Shown: positions 24,378 through 32,563 of the stretch, in pieces
Layout: each line of letters starts with the position of its first letter
Numbering within the stretch: the first letter of the stretch is position 1
Assembly: GCA_039797965.1 (NCBI GenBank)
Contig: JBDKGX010000017.1
Location: forward strand, 1 to 36,849
Length of the DNA: 36,849 bases
Source of the DNA: Thiofilum sp039797965
Lineage (GTDB): Bacteria > Pseudomonadota > Gammaproteobacteria > Thiotrichales > Thiotrichaceae
Reading direction: 5' to 3'
The notes under the pieces: generated by a model
Told to the model about the DNA's origin: nothing
What the model saw: the letters and a program-made list of their open reading frames with translations, nothing else
The model's database searches: none
Position numbers and translations under genes: made by a program

Positions 24378-25325
24378 ATGGCCGTTCAATATCATACTGT
24401 CTCTGAGCATGAGGCAGGTCAGCGTATCGATAATTTTCTCTTACGCTTTTTCAAAAATGTCCCCAAAAGTGTCATTTACCGCATTATTCGTAAGGGTGAG
24501 GTGCGCGTTGATAAAGGGCGCGTCAAACCAGAGCATAAATTAGCTTTAGGTGAAGTAGTCCGTATTCCACCCGTAAAGCAAGATGAAGTACCTGAGGATA
24601 CCAAAGTACTGGCCTCGCATAGCCTATTACAACAAATTGAAAAGGCTGTGATTTTTGAAGATGAGCAAATCATTGCTATTAATAAGCCATCGGGTATTCC
24701 GGTGCACAGTGGCTCAGGGCACGATATTGGTTTGATTGAAGCCTTTCGTCAGTTGCGCCCCAATTTACCGTTTGTCGAGTTAGTCCATCGTATTGATCGG
24801 GACACCAGTGGTGTGGTGGCGTTAGCCAAATCTCGTGAGGCACTGACTCAACTACATGCGTTAATGCGCGAAGGCGAAGTTGATAAACGCTATCAAGCCT
24901 TAGTGGCAGGACAGTGGAAAGACGGTGTGCAACACATCACGACGAATCTCAAACGTGAACAAAATGCTGCACGTGGACACAAAATGCGCGTGCTTGATGA
25001 AGAGGATGAAGGGCAGGAAGCGGAAAGTATTTTCACGCCTAAACGGGTGATGACGAATGCCACCTTGATGGATGTAAAAATTTTGACCGGACGTATGCAT
25101 CAAATCCGCGTGCAACTGGCTCATTTGGAGCATCCGATTTTAGGCGATGATCGTTACGGTGATTTTGCCTTAAATCGTGAAATGAAAGCTATAGGTTTAA
25201 AGCGCATGTTTTTACACGCTAATCACATGGAGTTTATTTTACGCATGACCGGACGACGCTATCGACTAGAAGCGCCTTTGCCCGCTGAGCTACATTTAGT
25301 CTTACGTAACCTAAACTCGCAATAA
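24378..25325 (+). CDS. rluC: 23S rRNA pseudouridine synthase RluC
   Basis: It isomerises uridines of 23S rRNA (955, 2504 and 2580 in E. coli numbering). The 315-residue protein has an N-terminal S4 RNA-binding domain (about 13-72) and the RsuA/RluA-type catalytic domain (about 90-300), with the catalytic aspartate D142 in HRIDRDTSGVVALAKS. RMHQIRVQLAHLEHPILGD is the downstream conserved block. RluC rather than RluD is favoured by position opposite rne and the S4-region sequence. Start has GGTGAGG at proper spacing. Confidence 0.95.
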   Translation: MAVQYHTVSEHEAGQRIDNFLLRFFKNVPKSVIYRIIRKGEVRVDKGRVKPEHKLALGEVVRIPPVKQDEVPEDTKVLASHSLLQQIEKAVIFEDEQIIAINKPSGIPVHSGSGHDIGLIEAFRQLRPNLPFVELVHRIDRDTSGVVALAKSREALTQLHALMREGEVDKRYQALVAGQWKDGVQHITTNLKREQNAARGHKMRVLDEEDEGQEAESIFTPKRVMTNATLMDVKILTGRMHQIRVQLAHLEHPILGDDRYGDFALNREMKAIGLKRMFLHANHMEFILRMTGRRYRLEAPLPAELHLVLRNLNSQ

Positions 25326-25450
25326 TTAATCTCACCTAGTTGGAGTACTTAGTATTCTTAAGTACTCTACTATTTCTATACTCGCTGAGCGCTTGAGTAC
25401 TTTATTAATTGATAAACACAAATAACTGAATAGGATTAAAGCACTCCATT
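25326..25450. repeat. Cluster of three AGTACT palindromes between rluC and sppA
   Basis: AGTACT occurs at 25344-25349, 25361-25366 and 25396-25401, three sites within 58 bases. It shows the local clustering of the window-wide palindrome. The region otherwise holds only the weak sppA ribosome-binding site. Confidence 0.8.
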
Positions 25451-26419
25451 ATGGATACACAATCAACCAATCAAACCAATACTGAAGCTATTAATGCTTT
25501 AAAAACGATTGCATTAGAGGGGCTAAAGGAACAACGCCGTAGTAGACGTTGGGGCATATTTTTTAAATTATTATTTTGGGCTTACTTACTGATTGTAGGG
25601 GGCGCCTTTTTAGTAGGTTTATCCGATAGCGGTAAAGATGAGGATGTAACCAATGCCTCTGAAATTACGGCTGTTGTTGATATCAAAGGCGTGATTATGG
25701 ATGAGGCGGATGCTAGTGCGGATCTTGTGATTCCCTCTTTGAAAAAAGCCTTTGATAATCCTAAAACAAAAGCGGTAGTACTACGCATTAATAGTCCCGG
25801 TGGTAGCCCTGTTCAGGCAGGACAAATCAACGATGAAATTCGCCGCCTACGAGCCAAGTACAAAGATATCCCTGTTTATGCGGTTATTTCCGATATCTGT
25901 GCTTCAGGTGGGTACTACATTGCGGTTGCAGCGGACAAAATTTATGCGGATAAAGCCAGCTTAGTCGGTTCAATTGGCGTTCGCATGGATAACTTTGGAT
26001 TTGTTGAAGCCATGAATAAGCTAGGGGTTGAGCGCCGCCTATTAACAGCGGGTGAAAATAAGGGCATGTTAGACCCTTTCCAACCACTCAATCCTAAAGA
26101 AGTAGATCATGTTAAAACCTTGCTCAATACCACTCATCAGCAGTTTATTAATGTTGTTAAACAAGGGCGGGGTGAGCGCTTGAAAAATAACCCTGATTTG
26201 TTTACAGGACTCATTTGGACAGGTGAAGGCGCGAAAGACTTAGGTTTAATTGATGAGTTAGGGGATGAGCGTTATGTGGCTCGTGAAGTCGTTAAAGCCC
26301 CTACAATGGTTAATTTTACCTCTGAAAAGGATTTTTTCGATAAGGTCGGCGAGCGCTTAGGTACTTCAGTGAGCCAATGGTTTATGCAATCTAGTACGGC
26401 ACAACCGCGTATGTATTAA
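25451..26419 (+). CDS. sppA: Signal peptide peptidase SppA (S49 family)
   Basis: A 322-residue single-domain protease that degrades cleaved signal peptides at the inner membrane. One transmembrane helix (about 40-60, FFKLLFWAYLLIVGGAFLVGL) is preceded by a charged cytoplasmic N-terminus with RRSRRW. The S49 core shows NSPGGSPVQAG, DICASGGYYIAVAADKIYAD (the catalytic Ser in ASGG) and SLVGSIGV. The length matches the short type of SppA (36 kDa), not the 67-kDa duplicated E. coli form. It follows rluC by 125 bases on the same strand, an arrangement seen in many gammaproteobacteria, usually with a HAD phosphatase between that is missing here. Confidence 0.94.
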   Translation: MDTQSTNQTNTEAINALKTIALEGLKEQRRSRRWGIFFKLLFWAYLLIVGGAFLVGLSDSGKDEDVTNASEITAVVDIKGVIMDEADASADLVIPSLKKAFDNPKTKAVVLRINSPGGSPVQAGQINDEIRRLRAKYKDIPVYAVISDICASGGYYIAVAADKIYADKASLVGSIGVRMDNFGFVEAMNKLGVERRLLTAGENKGMLDPFQPLNPKEVDHVKTLLNTTHQQFINVVKQGRGERLKNNPDLFTGLIWTGEGAKDLGLIDELGDERYVAREVVKAPTMVNFTSEKDFFDKVGERLGTSVSQWFMQSSTAQPRMY

Positions 26420-26448
26420 AAGTACTCACTAGCTTAAGGAGCAGTATC

Positions 26449-26877
26449 ATGACTAAGACTTATCAGGGGGGCTGTTTATGTGGTGCGGTACGTTATACAG
26501 CCCAGAGCATCAGCCCTAACATGGCGCATTGTCATTGTTCTATGTGTCGTAAGTTTCATGGTGCTGCTTTTGCTACGTTTGCCGCTGTACCTACAGCGCA
26601 TTTTAATTGGCTACAAGGTGAAGGTAGTTTGAGTACTTACCAAGCGCCGAATGGTACTAAGCGGCAGTTTTGTAGCCAGTGTGGTAGTAGTTTAACGTTT
26701 GCGCCCGCCCATGATACGGGTGAGTTTGTGGAAGTCACTTTGGGCACTTTAGATACGCCTTTGGATACTATTGTGCCAGATGCACATATTTATGTAGGTT
26801 CAAAAGCTAATTGGTCAGTACTTTGTGATGGTTTGCCTCAGTTTAGTGAGGGGCGGCAAAGTACTCGCTTAGCTTAA
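26449..26877 (+). CDS. GFA family protein (glutathione-dependent formaldehyde-activating enzyme-like)
   Basis: A 142-residue zinc protein of the GFA/CENP-V family. The metal ligands are visible: GGCLCGAVRY (C8, C10), HCHCSMCRKFHG and QFCSQCGSSL. The family fold binds zinc; true glutathione-formaldehyde activity has been questioned for most members, so the substrate is unknown. GGAGC precedes the ATG at good spacing, 29 bases after sppA, so it may be co-transcribed. Confidence 0.93.
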   Translation: MTKTYQGGCLCGAVRYTAQSISPNMAHCHCSMCRKFHGAAFATFAAVPTAHFNWLQGEGSLSTYQAPNGTKRQFCSQCGSSLTFAPAHDTGEFVEVTLGTLDTPLDTIVPDAHIYVGSKANWSVLCDGLPQFSEGRQSTRLA

Positions 26878-27268
26878 GTATTTAGCTATTCACGAGTAGC
26901 AAAAGTACTAGTGATTATTTTTGTCGACAGTGTAGTGCGAGTTGTGCCCTGCAAATGTATATTCTTTGACTTGCTTAGAGTGGTTTATGGGGAAGCTGCT
27001 AAACCATAGGTCAGATAATAGCGCTTAAGTAACTCACTTATAGTGATTCTAGAGCCAGTTGTGTGTAGAGACTTGATGAGTAGGTAAAACTTCTCTAAGG
27101 ATTAACTAATTATCTATTAGTCATGAATCGTGAGTCTATCTCTTTTATTGTCGACACATTAAGAAAATCTCATGAAAAAAACCTATAACCTAGTTGTTAT
27201 TCCGTTGGTTTAACTTTACCCTTACAGCTCTACTAATATTGCTAACGTTTTAACTAGAGGAGTGTTAC
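26878..27268. other. 391-base non-coding region upstream of the thiolase gene
   Basis: No gene is visible. It contains two exact copies of the 8-base palindrome TGTCGACA (26922-26929 and 27149-27156), one AGTACT (26904-26909), and AGAGGAG before the thiolase start. The paired palindromes are candidate operator sites. Confidence 0.5.
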
Positions 27269-28450
27269 ATGAGCAGAGATGTTGTTGTTCTCAGTGCGGT
27301 TCGTTCAGCGATTGGCGCATTTGGCGGATCTTTATCCGACATGGAGCCAGCCGAATTAGGCGGAATCGTGATGAAGGAAGCCATTGCACGTTCTGGCGTT
27401 GATCCGCAACAGATCAATTATGTCACTGTCGGTACGTGCATTCCTACCGATAGCCGTTACGCTTATGTATCACGTGTTGCGTCCATCCAAGCTGGTTTAC
27501 CGATGGATTCAGTTGCTATGCAATTGAACCGTTTGTGTTCTTCAGGTTTACAAGCCATTGTTACTAGCGCCCAAAATATTATGCTAGGTGATACTGATTA
27601 TGGTATTGGTGGCGGTGTGGAAGTGATGTCACGTGGTACTTATATGATGCCTTCCTTACGGTCTGGCGCTCGTATGGGCGATACCACTGCATTTGATGCG
27701 ATGGTTTCTGTGCTGACTGACCCGTTTGGTGCAGGTCACATGGGTATTACTGCTGAAAACTTAGCTGCAAAATGGAATATTACTCGTGAAGAGCAAGATG
27801 CTTTTGCAGTCGAGTCGCAACGTCGTGCAGCGGCTGCGATTGCAGACGGTCGTTTTGTGTCACAAATTGTGCCGATTGTGAAGAAAACCAAAAAAGGTGA
27901 AGTGACTTTTGCTCAAGACGAGCATGGTCGTGCGGATACCTCAATGGAGTCATTAGCCAAAATGCGTCCAGCCTTTAAAAAGGATGGTACCGTAACGGCG
28001 GGTAATGCTTCTGGCATCAATGACGGTGCGGCATTCTTCGTATTGGCGGCGGCAGATGTAGCGGCTCAAGCAGGTCATAAACCCATGGCGCGTTTGGTAT
28101 CTTATGCTGTAGCAGGTGTACCGAATGATGTGATGGGTGAAGGCCCTATTCCTGCGACTAAACTCGCTCTGAAAAAAGCAGGCTTAAGTTTAGATCAAAT
28201 GGATGTGATTGAGTCTAATGAAGCATTTGCGGCACAAGCCATTGCAGTTTCCAAAGCATTAGGTTTAGACCCTGCTAAAACCAACCCCAATGGTGGTGCG
28301 ATTGCATTAGGTCACCCTGTAGGTTGTTCTGGTGCATTTATTGCTACTAAAGCGTTATATGAATTACAACGTACTAATGGCAAATATGCATTAGTCACCA
28401 TGTGTATTGGTGGTGGTCAAGGTATTGCAGCGATTTTCGAACGCATGTAA
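27269..28450 (+). CDS. Acetyl-CoA C-acetyltransferase (beta-ketothiolase)
   Basis: It condenses two acetyl-CoA to acetoacetyl-CoA or runs in reverse. The 393-residue protein has the nucleophile C90 (NRLCSSGLQ), H349 (GGAIALGHPVGCSG) and the second cysteine C379 (CIGGGQG), the full thiolase set at essentially the numbers of biosynthetic thiolase. It could feed polyhydroxybutyrate synthesis (PhaA/BktB type) or butanoate metabolism; no phaB or phaC is in the window. AGAGGAG precedes the ATG. The gene is monocistronic, followed by a hairpin shared with the converging regulator. Confidence 0.95.
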   Translation: MSRDVVVLSAVRSAIGAFGGSLSDMEPAELGGIVMKEAIARSGVDPQQINYVTVGTCIPTDSRYAYVSRVASIQAGLPMDSVAMQLNRLCSSGLQAIVTSAQNIMLGDTDYGIGGGVEVMSRGTYMMPSLRSGARMGDTTAFDAMVSVLTDPFGAGHMGITAENLAAKWNITREEQDAFAVESQRRAAAAIADGRFVSQIVPIVKKTKKGEVTFAQDEHGRADTSMESLAKMRPAFKKDGTVTAGNASGINDGAAFFVLAAADVAAQAGHKPMARLVSYAVAGVPNDVMGEGPIPATKLALKKAGLSLDQMDVIESNEAFAAQAIAVSKALGLDPAKTNPNGGAIALGHPVGCSGAFIATKALYELQRTNGKYALVTMCIGGGQGIAAIFERM

Positions 28451-28459
28451 TAGCCAATA

Positions 28460-28483
28460 GGGAGTAGTGATATAGCTACTCCC
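28460..28483. terminator. Convergent-gene hairpin after the thiolase
   Basis: GGGAGTAG (28460-28467) and CTACTCCC (28476-28483) form an 8-bp perfect stem with loop TGATATAG, between the thiolase and the TetR gene. It has no T-run on either strand, so it is only a possible bidirectional terminator. Confidence 0.5.
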
Positions 28484-28499
28484 TCAATCAAATATTGAG

Positions 28500-29153
28500 C
28501 TATTTTTTCTCTGGTAAACTCAGACCGCATCCCCTCAAAACTATTTCAGTAATCGTTTGACTAGCAGCATCAAAGTCTTTCTTTGTAAGAGTACGTTTTC
28601 CTATCGCTGCGGTAATCTGGGTTTCAAAATCAGCGTAATGCTGAGTGGTAGACCATAATAAAAAAATCAAATGGGTTGGGTTAATAGGTAACATTTTGCC
28701 TTGAGCAATCCATGCTTCAAATACTGCTACACGTCCTTGAAACCATTGTTGATAGTCTTTCTTAAAATAAACTTTTAATTCAGTAGCTCCACTGAGTACT
28801 TCCTTTGCAAAAATACGTGAGGCTAGGGGGGAACGGTGAGCAAATTCAACCTTAGCTTTAATATAAGTACTTAGCGCCTCAGCAGGATCATCCTCCGGCG
28901 TAAATTGATTAAAAGGCGTATCCCAAGTCTGAAGAATAGACTCTAGTACTTTTAAATATAGCTCTTGCTTGCTGCCAAAATAATAATGGATATTTGCTTT
29001 GGGTAAGCCCGCACGTTGTGCAATATTATTGATGCTAGCCCCTTTGTAGCCGTATTCTGCAAATTCATGCTCTGCCGCTTTTAAAATATTGGCTTCATTG
29101 GTACGGCGAATCCGTCCGGTCACTTTATTAGACTTAACGAGTGTCATAGCCAT
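28500..29153 (-). CDS. TetR family regulator, RutR-like
   Basis: A 217-residue one-component regulator. The N-terminal HTH (about 18-64) contains FAEYGYKGASINNIAQRAGLPKANIHYYFGSKQELYLKVL. The C-terminal ligand domain matches E. coli RutR well over PINPTHLIFLLWSTTQHYADFETQI, so it belongs to the RutR (TetR_C YcdC-like) group. RutR senses uracil and controls pyrimidine and some purine genes. The neighbouring NCS2 purine permease on the same strand fits a nucleobase link. Alternative starts lie at 29156 (GTG) and 29147 (ATG); none has a clear ribosome-binding site. The 461 bases upstream are non-coding. Confidence 0.88.
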   Translation of the reverse strand: MAMTLVKSNKVTGRIRRTNEANILKAAEHEFAEYGYKGASINNIAQRAGLPKANIHYYFGSKQELYLKVLESILQTWDTPFNQFTPEDDPAEALSTYIKAKVEFAHRSPLASRIFAKEVLSGATELKVYFKKDYQQWFQGRVAVFEAWIAQGKMLPINPTHLIFLLWSTTQHYADFETQITAAIGKRTLTKKDFDAASQTITEIVLRGCGLSLPEKK

Positions 29154-29614
29154 CACTTAAATGTAAAGATAAGAATTAAAACATCAATCCCTCTGACCGC
29201 TTTACCGAATCTTTATGTAGAGATGGGGTAAGTAGCTTACTTAAAGGGGACTGATGATTAAAAGTAATAGAGTACTGAGAGGGTATTTAATTTTATACAA
29301 GGAAACTGAGATGGGCTAAGCCATTATCAGTTAATTGAGCGCCTTCTATTAATTACTATACGCACACATGAGTATAACTCTAATAGACACCTAGTATATT
29401 AAAGGCTTGCTTCTGTTGCATTAGTGATTTTTCCTCAAAAAAAAGGAGATTTTCATACTTTAATAGCGTATTAGAGCCAATTTTTAGTTTTTAATTTAAT
29501 TTAAATAGTGGCTTGAAAGTGATTTTTTAAATAACTATTTGTTTTTAAAGTACTTTGAGATGAGTATCTCAAAGTACTAAGCTCATGAAGGCTTTTTATA
29601 CAGATCCGTGGCTC
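29154..29614. other. 461-base non-coding region upstream of the RutR-like gene
   Basis: It is AT-rich, with no gene or RNA that I recognise. It holds one AGTACT near 29269 and the 13-bp hairpin at 29549-29578. I saw no full match to the RutR operator palindrome TTGACCANNTGGTCAA. Confidence 0.5.
29549..29578 (-). terminator. Perfect 13-bp hairpin downstream of the permease gene
   Basis: AGTACTTTGAGAT (29549-29561) and ATCTCAAAGTACT (29566-29578) form a perfect stem with loop GAGT, with an AGTACT at each base. It lies about 36 bases beyond the permease stop. On the minus strand TTTAAAAAC follows, so the T-run is poor; it could be a terminator or a 3' stabilising structure. Confidence 0.55.
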
Positions 29615-31093
29615 TTAGGCAGGGTGATGACTTGGTGCCTGTTTAGTGAAATCGAGAGTGGTTTGTGTTGAGGGTTGAGTATTATTAAATAAGATATTTA
29701 ACAGTACGGCACTAAAGGCAGCTAAAATAATACCAGACTCGACTAAGGGATGAATATTGTGAGGTAGCCATTGTTTAAAGTTGGGGGCAATTAAAGGAAT
29801 CATGCCAATACCTAATGAAACAGCTACGATTAAAGCATTATGACGATGTGTGTGAAAATCTACGTTTGCTAAAATCCTGATTCCAGTCGCAGCTACCATA
29901 CCAAACATCACTAAACCTGCTCCACCTAATACTGCCATAGGCAAGGACTCCACTAGTGTGCCCATTTTAGGAATAAGACCGAGTATGATTAAGATAACCC
30001 CCGCTATCACACACACAAAGCGACTCTTTACACCAGTTACAGCGACTAAACCTACATTTTGAGAAAAACTCGTGTAGGGAAACGTATTAAAAATACCCCC
30101 GATTAAAGTACCTAAACCGTCAGTACGTAAGCCACGTGCTAAAGCAGGTTGATCTACTGGTTTATGAGTCATTTCACCTAGGGCTAAGAACATTCCAGTT
30201 GATTCAATCATGACCACAATCATAACAATAGTCATGGTCGCGATGAGCCAAGGATCAAAAATAGGCAAGCCAAATTGAAAGGGTTGCACTAGTGCAAACC
30301 AAGGTGCATTAGCGACTTTATCAAAATGCATAATGCCCAGTATGGCGGTTACTACAGCACCTAATATGATGCCTAATAGCACAGCAATATTGGCTACAAA
30401 ACCACGGGCATATTTACTAATAAGCAAAATAGCTATTAATACTAAAGCTGAAATACCGATATTAGTCAAAGAGGCATAATTCGGATTAGGCAAAGAAGGG
30501 GCTAGGGCTAAATTATTCGGTAGAGGAGGTAACGTATTACCTGCTAGTACTTTGACTGATTCTAACCACTGTGTATGCTCAGGATTCACCAATGAGGGGG
30601 CTGTAGGTCCTACGGGGTTGCCAAAAATCCAGTTTATGCCAATCCTCATCAAGGAAATGCCAATAACAGTAATAATTGTCCCAGTCACTAAAGGAGGGAA
30701 AAAACGTAGTAGTCGGCTTATAAATGGGGCAAGTACTAGGGCAATAATGCCCGCTCCTATAATAGCGCCAAAAATTTGTTGGGCACCTACTATGCCCGGA
30801 GTACTTTTAGCCATAGCTACCATTGGACCTACCGCGGCGAACGTTACCCCCATCATCACCGGTAGACGAATGCCAAACCATTGGGTCATCCCCAATGATT
30901 GAATAATGGTAACAATCCCACACACAAATAGGTCAGCTGAGATTAATAAAGCAATTTGCTCAGAAGTGAGTTGTAGGGCTTTGCCTACAATTAAGGGGAC
31001 TGCAATAGCGCCTGCATACATGACTAATACATGTTGCAAACCTAAAGTGGCTAACTGCCCGATTGGTAAACGTTCATCAACAGCAAGAGTCAT
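29615..31093 (-). CDS. NCS2 nucleobase:cation symporter, xanthine/urate permease type
   Basis: A 492-residue membrane transporter with about 12-14 helices. It belongs to the NCS2 family by TSFSQNVGLVAVTGVKSR, which matches the QNxG...TGVxSR signature of xanthine/urate carriers (XanQ/UapA/PbuX) rather than uracil carriers. It also has GLQHVLVMYAGAIAVPLIVG near the start and MMGVTFAAVGPM. The substrate within oxopurines is not certain. The frame opens at 31108, but GGAG lies inside that extension and is correctly spaced for the ATG at 31093 (MTLAVDERLPIGQ). It is transcribed toward the RutR-like regulator. Confidence 0.9.
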   Translation of the reverse strand: MTLAVDERLPIGQLATLGLQHVLVMYAGAIAVPLIVGKALQLTSEQIALLISADLFVCGIVTIIQSLGMTQWFGIRLPVMMGVTFAAVGPMVAMAKSTPGIVGAQQIFGAIIGAGIIALVLAPFISRLLRFFPPLVTGTIITVIGISLMRIGINWIFGNPVGPTAPSLVNPEHTQWLESVKVLAGNTLPPLPNNLALAPSLPNPNYASLTNIGISALVLIAILLISKYARGFVANIAVLLGIILGAVVTAILGIMHFDKVANAPWFALVQPFQFGLPIFDPWLIATMTIVMIVVMIESTGMFLALGEMTHKPVDQPALARGLRTDGLGTLIGGIFNTFPYTSFSQNVGLVAVTGVKSRFVCVIAGVILIILGLIPKMGTLVESLPMAVLGGAGLVMFGMVAATGIRILANVDFHTHRHNALIVAVSLGIGMIPLIAPNFKQWLPHNIHPLVESGIILAAFSAVLLNILFNNTQPSTQTTLDFTKQAPSHHPA

Positions 31094-31160
31094 TCTGGTC
31101 TCCATCATTTGGTCTGATAAATTCTAGGTTTATCATGCAAATGCAGTGCCATCCTGTGAG

Positions 31161-32309
31161 CTATCGTGGCAATAGTGACTCAGTAGAGATCACTGGAGAA
31201 CTATAGTGAGTATGAATTTGAGGTTGGAATAAATGACAGCAATTGCGACCTGCTTGTTTAGCTTCATATAACGCAATGTCGGCTAATTTAACTACTATAT
31301 CAATAGGTTCAGTGTTAATACCCGAATGAGCTACCCCAATACTAACCGTGACTACATTAGCTGCTCGCGCTGCTGGATGAGGGAGTGCCTGTCTTTCAAT
31401 AGCTTGTCGAATAAGTTCTGCTATATGCATGGCATGATCTTGATGCACATCAAATAACGCAATAACAAATTCTTCTCCACCATAACGGGCTATGACAGCG
31501 TGCTTATTGACGCATCGCCGTAATACTTCTGCGACAGTGCGAATACATTGATCCCCCGCAGGATGCCCAAAAAAATCGTTATATAATTTAAAATCATCAA
31601 TATCGACCATTAAAATGCATAAATGATTCGGTCGTGGGTAAGTATGTTTGTTAAAGCCTCGACGATTATACAGATCGGTTAACGGGGCATGATTGGAGAG
31701 GCGTTCTAGTTCAGCATTTGCTTTGGCTAAAGTGGTTTGGCTGTCAATAAGGCGCTGTTGGTTGGTGAGATTAATTAGGTCGCGTTTAGCCTCATAGCGA
31801 GAGAAAAAGCCCAGATAAATATTGACTACTATAAAAGCAATCATAAACGTCAGATCAGCTATTTGATGATCGGGATGACTAGTCCAATGTGGAAAAACCG
31901 CTTGGTAAAAACCGAGCATTAAAATACTAGAGTAAATAAATAGAGTGAGTACCGATAGTCGCCCTATGACGATGCTATGCACAGCAAACCATACTAAAGC
32001 TACTGCATCAGCTACTTCTGGAGCAATCGACCAAAATAATAGAATTTGTAAGCCCACCGAAATAGCCGGAATGTGAGCGAATTGTTTATCCCATCGCGGC
32101 CAAACTTCGCGCCCTTGTTTAAATAGCCAACTCACTGAGCTTATCATAATTAAACTGGATAACGCACAGTAGCCCATAGTCGTCCATGAGAATTGCGTGA
32201 CGCCTCCTAACTTGAGAAACGCACCTATTACGTAAAACAAGCACAATAAAACATTTATCATGAATGGATTATAGCGCTGCACAGGATCAAAATAGGCTGA
32301 GCTAGTCAT
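31161..32309 (-). CDS. Membrane-bound diguanylate cyclase (GGDEF)
   Basis: A 382-residue protein with an N-terminal sensor of about six membrane helices (about 17-180), a short coiled-coil linker (LTNQQRLIDSQTTLAKANAEL) and a GGDEF domain (about 205-365). The active site is RYGGEEF, with LTDLYNRRGFNKHTY and MVDIDDFKLYNDFFGHPAGD before it, so it should make c-di-GMP. The position of the inhibitory I-site (RxxD, five residues before GGEEF) is NKHA, so classic product inhibition is unlikely. The signal sensed is unknown. It stands alone, next to the permease gene. Confidence 0.92.
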   Translation of the reverse strand: MTSSAYFDPVQRYNPFMINVLLCLFYVIGAFLKLGGVTQFSWTTMGYCALSSLIMISSVSWLFKQGREVWPRWDKQFAHIPAISVGLQILLFWSIAPEVADAVALVWFAVHSIVIGRLSVLTLFIYSSILMLGFYQAVFPHWTSHPDHQIADLTFMIAFIVVNIYLGFFSRYEAKRDLINLTNQQRLIDSQTTLAKANAELERLSNHAPLTDLYNRRGFNKHTYPRPNHLCILMVDIDDFKLYNDFFGHPAGDQCIRTVAEVLRRCVNKHAVIARYGGEEFVIALFDVHQDHAMHIAELIRQAIERQALPHPAARAANVVTVSIGVAHSGINTEPIDIVVKLADIALYEAKQAGRNCCHLFQPQIHTHYSSPVISTESLLPR

Positions 32310-32563
32310 GAGTTTGTTAACACTTGATTGTTATAATTGATTTATTTTTAATAATATAGAAAAAATTTTAAATTTCACTCGAAACAATGATGACTGGTAG
32401 TAGCTCAAAAAATGCGTCTAGTTAAGTGTAAATCGTGCTCTAAAGGCAGGTTGAAGATTGATAGTTAAGCTAACAAGTACTTGCCGTTACCGAGCTTTCC
32501 GCTAGGAATATAGTGCTTGCATTGGTATCATCCCTGACTTTGTAATGAATGAAGTTAACTGTC
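32310..32563. other. Divergent region between diguanylate cyclase and prfB
   Basis: A 254-base AT-rich gap with one AGTACT (about 32477-32482). It must contain both promoters; none is clear enough to name. The prfB start has only a weak GAAG upstream. Confidence 0.45.

Noticed and set aside
26910..28794. A 1.9-kb stretch over the thiolase gene with no AGTACT, as a sign of recent gene transfer
   Set aside because: With a mean spacing of about 430 bases, roughly one gap of this size is expected by chance in the window, and base use of the thiolase gene is not clearly foreign.
31093..31130. RutR operator upstream of the permease gene
   Set aside because: Only the left half GACCA matches well; the right half agrees at about three of five positions, so it cannot be claimed as a site.
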